A stretch of DNA of 32,500 nt from Prorocentrum cordatum. Its lineage: Eukaryota > Sar > Dinophyceae > Prorocentrales > Prorocentraceae. The notes beneath the pieces were generated by a model. That model worked only from the letters and a program-made list of their open reading frames with translations, had not been told where the DNA came from and made no database searches. Shown in pieces: positions 1 through 8,106 of the stretch. A program made the position numbers and the translations under genes. Each line of letters starts with the position of its first letter. Positions within the stretch are counted from its first letter, which is position 1. Location of the stretch: NCBI GenBank assembly GCA_963575745.1, contig CAUYUJ010020148.1, forward strand, positions 325,001 through 357,500, given 5' to 3'.

Positions 1-331
1 GGACGCTCTCCGGGCGTCGCGCGCGGGGGCGACGTGTCGGTTGAGGGCAGGGCCGTGTGGCAGCGTGATGGGTCGGCCGTCGGTGGGGCGTCCGAAGTCT
101 GAAGAGAGCAAATATCGTGCTGGGAGGAAGGGGGTGGGGAGGACGAGGGGTATGGGCAGTAGCATCCGGGTGCAGTGGACGATACCTTCGGCCGCCTGCG
201 GGCAATGATGTCCCCATTTCTCCCAACCCCATCCTCCCAACCCGATAACCGTCTTCCTGACAGTCGGCGCCGAGGTCCATCGGGATGGCCGCCGGGGAGG
301 CGGGGTGGTTAGAAGAAAAAACGGCGTAACC
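1..331. other. No gene seen (GC-rich flank)
   Basis: I see no credible coding frame, RNA gene or repeat unit here. The sequence is GC-rich and non-repetitive. Open frames that enter from the right are short and are driven by the inverted repeat next to it. Confidence 0.5.
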
Positions 332-475
332 ACAAACTTGTGGCGCTCCGCGCGGATTTCTTGGATCCGCGCTCGACCCCCTTCCCTGGCGCGCGGAGCG
401 CGCCAGGGGCGGCGCCGGATGCGCCGCCGGGAGGGGCCCAGCGCGGATCCAAGAAATCCGCACGGAGCGACAAAC
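332..475. mobile_element. MITE-like nested inverted repeat with possible 6-bp target duplication
   Basis: Two arms of about 32 bases (341-373 and 440-471) are near-perfect reverse complements; both contain the core GCGGATTTCTTGGATCCGCG or its complement. Two further hairpins sit between them: CCCTGGCGCGC, a 3-base loop and its exact complement at 384-408, then GGCGGCGC with a 5-base loop at 408-428. The hexamer ACAAAC occurs just outside each arm (332-337 and 470-475) and could be a target duplication. There is no coding capacity. The structure resembles a non-autonomous foldback transposon or an introner-type element. Calling it mobile is inference from structure in a single copy. Confidence 0.55.
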
Positions 476-788
476 GTTCATGTTTATGGCGCTTTCTTTC
501 TTCGAGTGGTGGGCGATGGGGGCCTCGGGCTCCCATGTCTGCGGCCCCGTCCTGCTGCTCGTCACTCTGCGCACCGAGGTTGCCGCCCTGTGGGCTGTCA
601 TCGTGCAGTCAACCAGTATCATAAGGATGCGCTGTATAATGATGCAAGTGCCCCAGAGACCCACGTGAACGCTCTTCGAACGAGGCTGGCCAGCGAAAGT
701 CGCCAAGGGTTGGGCCGAGGAAGCAGGGTGCAAGGGTACCCTCGGGTTATGTTGCTCCCATCGTACTTCAGGACCGCATCCCAGAAAT
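476..788. other. No gene seen; contains first copy of a degenerate ~80-bp repeat
   Basis: No frame here reads like a protein. The right half (about 668-746) is related to a second copy near 1209-1287, described separately. Confidence 0.4.
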
Positions 789-1345
789 AATTTCGAGCAC
801 CCAGAAAAGTGTCGAAAGAGTGTCGAAACAGTGTCGGACGAGTGTCTCCCGGGGTCCGACACGTGAAAACCCGTGAGTTTTGGGGTACTTTTCTGGTGCT
901 CGAAATTCCTTCTGGTCATCAAGGCTAAAGTAGGTTGGAACAACATAACCCTCGGGAAGGCTGTCCGTCCTTGCTATGCGGGTTGATTGTAGCGCCGCGG
1001 ATGTCTGCGGGCGACCGTGCCGAGGTCGCGCACGGCGATCCGGCCACGCCTCGAGGCGTAAGCGCAAGCCAACCTGCGGTGGTATCTCTCGTGCCGTCGG
1101 ATCTCGGCGGCCTGGGGCCCGGCCCATCTGGGCACGGACTGTCCTCGTAGAGTCAGCCGGTGTAGTAAGGATACGCGGGAAGGATGCAAGGGCCTCGGAG
1201 GGCCAAGTGGACGCTTCCTGAACGAAGCTGGCCAGCGAGAGTCGCCAAGGAGTGGCCGAAGGGGCAAGGATGCAAGGGTATCCTTGGGAAGGTTGCCCGT
1301 CCGTACTGTGCGTGTGGACTGTAGCTTCTGTCCGCGGGTTCATCG
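668..1345 (+). repeat. Degenerate direct repeats, ~80 bp, two copies
   Basis: The segment 668-746 and the segment 1209-1287 share the same order of words: GAACGA(G/A)GCTGGCCAGCGA, then GTCGCCAAGG, then TGCAAGGGTA, ending in a (C/T)TCGGG or CTTGGG block. A further related block follows each GGGAAGG (952 onward and 1285 onward), with CCGTCC and TGTAGC words. The copies have drifted clearly and do not share an open frame. This is a low-copy dispersed repeat of unknown nature. Confidence 0.5.
789..907. mobile_element. Small foldback element with ~21-bp terminal inverted repeats
   Basis: The left end (789-810) and right end (887-907) are reverse complements apart from one extra C in the left arm; the core is TTTCGAGCACC followed by AGAAAAGT. 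The interior has four tandem copies of an ~11-base unit starting GTGTCG, and a second short inverted match around GTCGGAC and GTCCGAC. At 119 bp, non-coding and ending in inverted repeats, it fits a miniature inverted-repeat transposon or introner. No convincing target duplication is visible. Confidence 0.55.
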
Positions 1346-1495
1346 TCCGCCATGGCGAGGGCCGGCGCCTGCGCGCGGGGCAGCTCTTCCCCCTCGCCCC
1401 CCACGTCGCTGTCCTCGTCGAGCGCGAAGAGCCACCGGACCCCGCCAGCGCGGGCCGGAAGGCAGGACCAGCCAGCATCGAGCCGGGAGATCGGG

Positions 1496-1620
1496 TGGGG
1501 GGAGGAGGGGGAGGAGGAGGCGGAGGCGGAGGCGGAGGAGGCGGAGGCGGAGGCGGAGGAGGAGGAGGAGGAGGAGGAGGAGGAGGAGGAAGAGGAGGAG
1601 GAGGAGGAGGAGGAGCAGGC
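1496..1620 (+). repeat. GGA/GGC trinucleotide array (purine strand is plus)
   Basis: The array begins as alternating GGAGGC units and becomes pure (GGA)n. Long glycine or arginine/glutamate frames across it are artefacts of the trinucleotide period. Confidence 0.9.
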
Positions 1621-1896
1621 GGTGTTTGAGTGTGCTTTGGATCTGGCTCAATCGGCTCTGGGTCGAAGCCAGATCGGATCGGCCGCGCCAGGATGCACAA
1701 CAACACCAAGCATCGGCTCGCACGGGGTCGCTCAAACAAACAAAAACATCACGTCGGATTGGGCCGGCAAAAACCGGCATCGAATCGGACCGATCGGACC
1801 GAAGTGGCTGCTGCATCTTCCGAGAGGTGAGGGGACGAGGGGCAGAGTTGAGATGTGGGCGCTTCTGCCACGCTTCGCTTCGCGGGTCGCGCCCCC
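1621..1896. other. No gene seen between two microsatellites
   Basis: This is mixed-composition sequence, less GC-rich than the arrays beside it, with short CGGACCG words near 1790. No coding frame, RNA structure or longer repeat is supported. Confidence 0.4.
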
Positions 1897-2040
1897 TGCT
1901 CCTCCTCTTCCTCCTCCTCCTCCTCCTCCTCCTCCTCCTCCTCCTCCTCCTCCCCTTCTTCTTCCTCATCCTCCTCCTCCTCCTCCTCCTCACCGCCTCG
2001 TCCTCCTCCTCCTCCTCCTCCTCCTCCTCCTCCTCCTCAC
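1897..2040 (+). repeat. CTC/CCT trinucleotide array
   Basis: A pyrimidine-only (CTC)n tract with a few TTC and ATC interruptions. It is complementary to the GGA tracts on both sides. Confidence 0.92.
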
Positions 2041-2171
2041 CGTGCGCCACGCGCGGTTCCCAAAGTACCTCGCGCGCCCTGGCACTGCCGCCCTGAACGA
2101 GGGCGGCGTCTGCGGTCCGGGCCGCGACGCGCGCAGCGTGGCTATACGTTCGCGCCTCTCCCTGGGTGGCC

Positions 2172-2565
2172 GAGGGGGAGGAGGAGGAGGAGGAGGAGGA
2201 GGAGGAGGAGGAGGAGGAGGGAGGAGGAGGAGGAGGAGGAGGAGGAGGAGGAGGAGGAGGAGGAGGAGGAGGAGGAGGAGGAGGAGGAGGAGGAGGAGGA
2301 GGAGGAAGGGGAGGGGAGGAGGAGGAGGAGGAGGAGGAGGAAAAGGGGAGGAGGAGGAGGAGGAGGAGGAGGAGGAGGAGGAGGAGGAGGAGGAGGAGGA
2401 GAGGAGGAGGAGGAGGAGGAGGGAGGAGGAGGAGGAAGGGGAGGAGGAGGAGGAGTAGGAAAAGGAGGAGGAGGGGGAGGAAAGGGGGAGGAGGAGGAGG
2501 AGGAGGAGGAGGAGGAGGAGGAGGAGGAGGAGGAGGAGGAGGAGGAGGGAGGAGGAGGAGGAGGA
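2172..2565 (+). repeat. Long GGA trinucleotide array, ~390 bp
   Basis: A nearly pure purine tract of (GGA)n with occasional GGGA and AAAG interruptions that shift the phase. Homopurine tracts with mirror symmetry are known to form triplex (H-DNA). All open frames across it are compositional. Confidence 0.95.
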
Positions 2566-2792
2566 CCACTGCAAACCCAAGGGGCACCTCCCAGGACCTC
2601 CAGCAGACCCCCTGGGAGTTCGGGAGGCCTCGCGGGCCCAGGGGGCCCAGGCCCGAGGTCACCGCCAGCCGGCGCTGACCTCCTGCTCCTCCTCGCCCTC
2701 CTCGCATCCTCCGCTCTGCTCCCTCCTCTTCTTCCTGCCCTCGCTGGTGAGCAGGCCCTTTTGTGGCGCAAGCCTCGCGCGCTTCGCGCCCC

Positions 2793-3090
2793 CGCAGGGG
2801 CTTCCGCCTACGACCTCCAGCGAAGGCGTTCGCATGGCTGCGCTGTGCCCATCTCGGCACACCAATCACACGTTTCCTGCCTCGGGAGCTCCAGCTGCGG
2901 CCCAGTGAAGGCGCTAGCATGGCGGCACCGCGCCCAATTCGGCAGACCCTTCACACGCTTCCTGCTCTCATGGGGAGCTCCGCCTACGGCCCCACTGGAT
3001 GTGTACTCGCATGACGCCGGCCATCCATGTCGGCACAACCCTCACTACTGTCCTGTCCCCAAAGGGAGCTCCAGCTACGGCTCTAGTTTG
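2793..3090 (+). repeat. ~88-bp minisatellite, about 3.3 copies
   Basis: Units begin near 2793, 2883 and 2971, with a partial unit from 3063. Each starts with GGGAGCTCC(A/G)CCTACGGC-like sequence, runs through GCATGGC and TCGGCA words and ends with TTCCTGC before the next unit. Divergence between copies is moderate. No frame is conserved cleanly through all copies, so I do not call a gene. Confidence 0.7.
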
Positions 3091-3209
3091 TGTGCGTGAT
3101 TGTGTGTGCGTGTGCGTGTGCGTGTGCGTGTGCGTGTGCGTGTGCGTGTGCGTGTGCGTGTGCGTGTGCGTGTGCTTGTGCGTGCGCGCGTGCGTGCGTG
3201 CGTGCGTGC

Positions 3210-3252
<43 letters not shown>

Positions 3253-3260
3253 TATGTGTT
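3090..3260 (+). repeat. Alternating purine-pyrimidine array: TGTGCG, TGCG and TG units
   Basis: A (TGTGCG)n block grades into (TGCG)n and then (TG)n. Strict purine-pyrimidine alternation of this length is the classic Z-DNA-forming type. The Cys/Val and His/Thr frames across it are artefacts. Confidence 0.93.
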
Positions 3261-3897
3261 TGTGCGTGTTGCGCGTTGTGCTTGTATTCGTGTGCGTGCT
3301 AGCTGTGTCTGTGCTCGTGTTTGTGACTGGGCGTGCGCGCATTTGTGCGTGTGCGACCCGCGGTTCTGGAGCTGCAGTGCTGGCGGAGCACAACACGCGC
3401 GCGCACGTGCGTCCAGGATCGTAACCATTCTGGCCCGAGCCGCTCTTCCTCGAGGGGCCTGGCAGGAGCTCGTGGGAGGCCTCCCCCCTCTTGGCTGTAG
3501 CCTCCATGGCCATGAGGGCGCCGCGGCTCGGCGGCGGCGGACGCGGGCTGCCACGCGGGCCGCCCGTGCCGCGGTCGCCGCGGGCGCCGCCGGCGCCAAG
3601 GGCGAAGCGAGAGAGGCAGGCGGGCCGGGGGCCAGAAGCTTAGCTCGGCTCGAGCCTTGTTGGCGCGGGCAGGGCGGCGGGACGAAGGCCAGAGAGAGAA
3701 AGAGAGGGAGCCCTCCGAATGCGTACTCTCCAATCCGAAGATAGGATCGCTGCCACTCTGGGTCCCCGCTGCAGCGGGGAGGAGCCGAGATCGAGGCCCG
3801 TGAGCACTCCGTGGGGCCTGCTCTCCCCCAAGACGGCTCGGGCCAAACTGGCTACGGAGAGCAGAGACAACCAGAAAAGGGGGGACAGTGAGGAAAA
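3261..3897. other. No gene seen
   Basis: The first ~100 bases are decayed TG/TGCG sequence; the rest is unique GC-rich DNA. Several overlapping open frames exist on both strands, but all are rich in Ala, Arg and Pro with no domain or conserved motif. Confidence 0.4.
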
Positions 3898-4088
3898 GAG
3901 AGGGGGACACGGGGGCGGGAGGGGGCTGCGGCAGGGGGGGCCAGAGGGGGAGGGGGAGAGAGGGGGGGGGGGTGCGGAAAGCTGGAGCCGTCCACCTTCT
4001 CCTCCACCTCTTCGTCCTCCTCCTCCTTCTCCTCCTCCTCCTCGTTAGCCGTCTTATGCTTTATTCCTCCTCCTCGCCCTCCTCTAAA
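3898..4088 (+). repeat. Purine tract followed by CTC tract
   Basis: A G-rich purine run (GGGGGA-type, to about 3975) is followed after a short gap by CTC/CTT repeats (about 3993-4045). The two halves are partly complementary. Confidence 0.7.
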
Positions 4089-4293
4089 GGCCTCCCAATG
4101 CGGTCGGAATAGATGGGCCCGGCGGATCGCGTCGCATCGACGGTGCACAATCGATGCATCGGCGGTGCGTGAGCGATGAATTGGCGACCTCGGCGTGGAG
4201 AAAATCGGGCTCCACATCGAGCCGCATCGCCGATGCATCCGCGATGCGGCGGAATCCTCCGACCCCCTCTGCTCTGACCCCATCTGGGAGGCC
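4089..4293. mobile_element. Possible foldback element with GGCCTCCCA ends
   Basis: GGCCTCCCA at 4089-4097 is the exact complement of TGGGAGGCC at 4285-4293. Further inside, GATGCATCGGCGGTGCG near 4152-4168 is matched in reverse complement by a CGCATCGCCGATGCATC block near 4220-4240. The interior is dense in GATGC and CGATG words. There is no coding frame. Element status is uncertain because the central parts of the arms match poorly. Confidence 0.35.
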
Positions 4294-4437
4294 GAAATCC
4301 TCCTCCTCCTCTTCTTCCTCCTCCTCCTCCCTTTTCCTCTCTCTCCTCCTCCTACTCCTCCTCTTCCTCCTCCTCCTCCTTCTCCTCCTCCTCCTCCTCC
4401 TCCTCCTCCTCCTCCTCCTCCTCCTCCTCCTCCTCAC
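4294..4437 (+). repeat. CTC trinucleotide array
   Basis: A (CTC)n tract with TTC and CTA interruptions, pure over its last ~55 bases. Confidence 0.93.
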
Positions 4438-4740
4438 CCCCCCTCCTGGTGATGGGGGCCAGGCGGGTCCAGGCGGCAGCCCGCTCGGATCTGGGCCTCC
4501 TCCTGCTGCTCGTCGCAGGGAGGCTCCCAGCCGCAGCTCCCCGCGCGCCTGGTCTGTGAGCTCCGGCCGGGGGCCCGGCCCGCCGCCCCCCTCCCCTGAC
4601 GAAATCGACGTGGTCGTCTCCGCCGTCGTCGCTCCTCCCCCCACTTCTCCTCGCCCTCCTCCCTTCCATGTGCGTAATGAATCACACCAGAGAAAAGCCA
4701 CAATCAATGGACGGCTTGAAATGGGATCGATAAGAAGATC
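4438..4740. other. No gene seen
   Basis: Unique GC-rich sequence. Open frames entering from the CTC tract continue through it but show no recognisable domain. Confidence 0.4.
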
Positions 4741-4860
4741 GACCGGGAACCCGGGAACCCGGGAACCCGCCGGGAATCCGGAACCCACCGAAACCAGCGC
4801 GGAACCAATAACCAGGAACCTGGGAACCCGGAGCTGGGAACCTGGGAACCCAGCCGGCCA
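4741..4860. repeat. GGGAACCCG/T minisatellite
   Basis: Repeated GGGAACCC words spaced by C, G or T, with degenerate GGAATCC and GGAACCA variants in the middle. GGGAACCC is close to self-complementary, so the array can fold on itself in many registers. Confidence 0.8.
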
Positions 4861-4934
4861 CCAAAATCGGTGGGAAACTTTCGCCGAAAACACTGATTAG
4901 GGAATAACTCTTCCCTGTTGCACACCGAGAGGCC

Positions 4935-5600
4935 CGTCGGAAGGGCGGGCTGGGCGTTCCGGCTGAGGTTTTTTCGCCGCTGTATGATCTCGAAGCTGAG
5001 GCAGTGGCAACAGTTACAGGATGGAGGGCGGGTCGCTTCCAACATGCGACTCTCACATTTGCGCCGCGCGCGCTCGTCATTTTAACCTTTGCAAGAACTT
5101 CGCAAATGAAGACGGGCCGCTTCCAACATGAGGCTCTCGCCTTAGCGCCGCGCCTTTAACGGGTTGACAGCGGGTTGTTTCAAAACGTAACCTTTACCCG
5201 AACGCCACGCGCACTCGATTTAAAGCATTGCACGAATTTCACGGGTTGCGGGATCCTTTTTCAGAATGTGACCCTCGCCTTAGCGCCGCGCACACCCGTC
5301 GTAACAAATACAGGAGCTTCGCAGATGGAGGGCGGGCCGCTTCCAGAACGTGGCTCTCGCCTTAGCACCGCGCACATTCGTCATGTGCAGAAATTTCACG
5401 GACTCCCATGGTCAACGTACCAGACATGCTGTTTCGTAATGAGTCACGACTGTCAGGGCACAAGAACTATCTGGATTCGCGCATTGAAATCCCAGAAATG
5501 GTGTTCTGGCACGATTCCGGTTCGTCAAAACGCAACAGCCAAGTTGATTCGTGGTGTTGGAGCGCCGATAACGGTGTTGTGGCGCGCTTCAGTATCCTTA
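4935..5600 (+). repeat. Dispersed ~0.6-kb repeat, copy 1 (left of element 1)
   Basis: Built from degenerate ~70-90-bp subunits of the form GATGGAGGGCGGGCCGCTTC, AACATG, GCTCTCGCCTTAGCGCCGCG and a TTTGCA/TTTCAC tail, with starts near 5020, 5103, 5172, 5240 and 5325. It ends in a single-copy segment containing TGTTCTGGCACGATT (5502-5516) and CGCTTCAGTAT (5587-5597). The same order of blocks recurs at 15748-16262. It abuts the left LTR of element 1. No frame is conserved between the copies, so it is not called a gene. Confidence 0.75.
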
Positions 5601-5633
5601 CGCGGTTGCCTCCCAACGGGGCAACTCCGTTAG

Positions 5634-5732
5634 TGCGCGGCACCCCCCGCGGAGCCGCGATCCATTTTGAACCAAGAGGGCTGCGTCACAGCGCCCCGCA
5701 ACAACCCTATAACTATGTTCATAGCTCTGGCG
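5634..5732 (-). repeat. 3' LTR of element 1
   Basis: Direct repeat partner of 15434-15532. Shared words include TGCGCGG at the outer edge, GCGGAGCCGCGATCC, GAACCAAGAGGG, and ACTATGTTCATAGCTCTGG at the inner edge. Six substitutions separate the copies. The inner end here reads GGCG where the other copy has GGCA, so the terminal dinucleotide has mutated in this copy. Confidence 0.88.
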
Positions 5733-5734
5733 CG

Positions 5735-5752
5735 CCTCCTCGCCGCCCCCTC
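5735..5752 (-). other. Candidate polypurine tract of element 1
   Basis: On the minus strand this reads GAGGGGGCGGCGAGGAGG, a purine-rich run 3 bases inside the 3' LTR, the expected place for the plus-strand primer. Two C residues interrupt it. Confidence 0.45.
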
Positions 5753-5799
5753 GCGGAGCCTCCCGCTGGGGGCGGCCTCTCAGGGGTCGTTGGGCGCCT

Positions 5800-7185
5800 T
5801 CAGCTGGGCGCGCCCGCAGCCGTCGTAGCCGACCCGGCCAGCTCGTCGATGGTCAGCCTCGGGCCCTGCCTGGCCCTGGATGGCCCCGCCGCCATCCTCG
5901 CCAGCCTGTTGGCAAGGTTCGCCTCCAGGCCCGTCGTGCTGATGCCCCGCGCCCTCAGCGCCGCCTTCAGCTCGTCCACCTTGTAGCGCACCAGCTCGTC
6001 TCTGACGGCTATCTGCTCGCCGCTAAGTGGAACGCCGTGGAGCTCCTCGTACTGGCTCTCCACGGTCCTCGACGCGACCTGTCGTCGCTGCCGAGGTCCT
6101 TCACTCTTGATCGGCACGGAGCCTCCCGCTGCCGATCCTTTGTTCGCGTCCTCTGAGGCTGGAGGCGGTGCTTCCCGCTCTCGTCCGCCCTGAGCGCTCT
6201 TGCCCTCTGCGGCTATAAGCGGTGCTTCCCGCTCTCGTCCGCTCTGCGCGCCGTCGTGTCGCCCGTCGTCGGTGCCCGCAGTGTCGGGCTGGCGCTCCCT
6301 CGAGCCCCTCTTGGCGAGGTAGCACACCGCTACCGTGGCTCCAATCATGTGCACCAGCATGAACAGGAACAGCGGCATGGCGATGCCAATCGCGCCGCCG
6401 TCAAACTGGTCTTCTCCCGTGGCTGCGGCAGCCCCCGCTGCGCCGCGCGCGTGCACTGTCGCCAAGACTACCTTCAGCATAGCCGCCGCGGAGTCGCTCA
6501 CATGGCCAGCCGCGCGCCCTCTTGTCGCTAGCCCCATGAGCTCCAGCAAGACCTCAATCCTCGAGCCGTCCAGGTACTTCGTCCCGATGTCAGCTCGGTT
6601 CACCGCCGTGACCAACTTGATCACCTCCAGATCCTTCGTCCGCACGCGCTCCTGTATCCACAGGTCCTGGACACGGAGATGCCGCACTCGGCATGACCCC
6701 ACTCGGTGGGCCATTCCCTTCGCTGCCGAGCTGTCCGTGCCAGCAACTCCCTGCGCGTGGACCCCGCACAGTGCGAAAATCTGCTGCAACAAGATAGCTG
6801 AGGCACCCGCCCTGTTGAGAGCCAGGATCTCTGCCACCCCGCTTGACGTCGCTACGTGGCCCTGCGTCGACGTAGTCACCTCCAGGCAGTGATCGCCGAA
6901 CATCATCAATGCGCACTGCGTGGACTTTGCGTCATCCGCTCCTGCCGCGTCGCTGTCGCTCTCGACTTCCGCCGTGACTGGGAGGTCCTGCAACGGGTAG
7001 TGCCACTTCGTCACTGGGCACCCCACCAGGTACCGTGCAGCACGCTTGAGCCTGACCTCAGCGAGTGGCGTAGGCTCTAACGCTTCCGCCATGATCATCT
7101 TCGCTGCGTACTGCACTTGCGGCACGTCCTGGGACACGCAGGTCAGCGCTCCACCTGCCTTGGGAACCACCGCCTCCTTGGGCAC
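5800..7185 (-). pseudogene. Element 1 pol C-terminus: RNase H, transmembrane segment and SAP domain
   Basis: The first ~210 codons are a copia-type RNase H: ESDSDAAG (first Asp), SSGVAEILAL (Glu), AGTDSSAAKGMAHR (Asp) and RHLRVQDLWIQE, so the active-site residues look kept. A hydrophobic stretch follows (about residues 262-290; IAMPLFLFMLVHMIGATVAV) ending in AKR, likely a membrane span. A charged linker has two GREREAP repeats. Near residues 395-432 the pattern YKVDELKAALRARG, then G, LANRLARM matches the SAP helix-turn-helix consensus for DNA binding. A SAP domain on a membrane-anchored copia tail is unusual. The segment reads without a stop to 5800 but its upstream part is in another frame, so it is part of a broken polyprotein. 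Confidence 0.8.
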
Positions 7186-7545
7186 AGAGCTCCCGTGGCC
7201 TTCGAGCCTGGGCTCGTCTGAGGCTTCGTCGTGTCAGCTGGCAGGTCCAAGAGCTCGCTCGAGTAGGTTGTCGACGTGCGAGGTCGTCTGCTCTCCGCGC
7301 GAAGCGAGGAGACGGAGCCTCCCTCCACGCGATGTGGCGCTTGAGCAGCCTGCCGTGGCCACCGCCGGTGGCACCCAGCCCCGGTCGACCCAGCTTCTTG
7401 ATCTCAATGTGCTCCTCCAGCAACGCGTCGAGCACGTCGAGCTTCGCCGAGATCCCCTCGGCCGCGATGCCGTCTCCGTGCACGCCCGGCGCGACGTTCA
7501 ACGCCTCGTTGTAGAAGGCGCCAGGGCACGGCGTGATCCGAACCC
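7186..7545 (-). pseudogene. Element 1 reverse transcriptase, C-terminal part in a shifted frame
   Basis: After the palm-fingers part (7546-8106) the recognisable protein moves to a different minus-strand frame. There it reads AFYNEALNVAPGVHG, D, G, then KLDVLDALLEEHIEIKKL and GRLLKRHIAW, the expected copia order. Copia reverse transcriptases carry two adjacent Asp at the catalytic turn; here the codons are GAC GGC, giving HGDG, so one catalytic Asp is missing. A second frame change before 7185 is needed to reach RNase H. Both frame changes and the active-site change point to a dead copy. Confidence 0.75.
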
Positions 7546-8106
7546 ATGGTGGCCGACGTATGCCGGCCACAACTTCGACGCAGGTCTTGTGCCAGAGAGC
7601 GCCTTGCGGAGCTGCCAGACCCGCCCAGGTCGTCGCAGCCCAGGCGGTGGCATCATGCGCAAACGCTCTTTCACGTCCGCGTGGAAGAACGCCACGTTGG
7701 CATCGCACAGAGCCACTTGCCTCACCACCAGGCGCAAGTAGAAGAGGTACGGCGCACCTGCCGCCACGTCGTCGTGCTCGAAGAGGTTGAAGTCCATGGC
7801 ATCGAGTCTCGACCGTGCGAAGGGCGTCCCGTCTGGCCTGTATCGGAGTCCGTCAAGCCACTTGCTCCGTATGCGCCGGCCTACGCTCGTGTTGTCGGAC
7901 GCGCCCTCGTATGTGCCGAACGCGGCCATCTGGTTGAGCTCCTGCTGGCGCCCCTGCACCACGAGCTCCCTCGGCAGCACCTCGCCCGAGCGGCGGTCGT
8001 ACGCCGCCGCCTCGGGCACGAGGTCGTACGCCCATGCTGTCGGAATCTCCCGATCGCGCACGGACGCCGCGAACAGCTGCAGCCGCTCGCAGTCCTCGCC
8101 GTCGAG
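7546..8106 (-). pseudogene. Element 1 reverse transcriptase, N-terminal part after in-frame UGA
   Basis: This continues the frame of the protease-integrase segment after a TGA at 8109-8107. It reads LDGEDCERLQLFAASV, then TAWAYDLVPEAAAYD, RIRSKWLDGLRY and LVVRQVALCDANVAFFHADV (first catalytic Asp region), ending near RKALSGTRPASKLW. These are the fingers and palm blocks of a copia reverse transcriptase. Sense and protein character continue on both sides of the UGA without a frame change, so the stop looks like a point mutation. After about 7545 the frame turns to nonsense. Confidence 0.78.

Noticed and set aside
1340-2920. Very long open frames on both strands across the GGA and CTC arrays
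   Set aside because: Trinucleotide arrays lack stops in most frames. The translations are runs of Gly, Glu, Arg, Pro, Leu or Ser with no unique domain.
3090-3750. Cys/Val and Thr/His frames through the TG/TGCG array
   Set aside because: They follow directly from the dinucleotide and tetranucleotide period.
5666-5685. Spliced-leader-like CCATTTTGAACCAAG in the left LTR of element 1
   Set aside because: It matches the leader at 12 of 15 bases but is antisense to the element, and the partner LTR reads CCTTTTTG. Probably chance.
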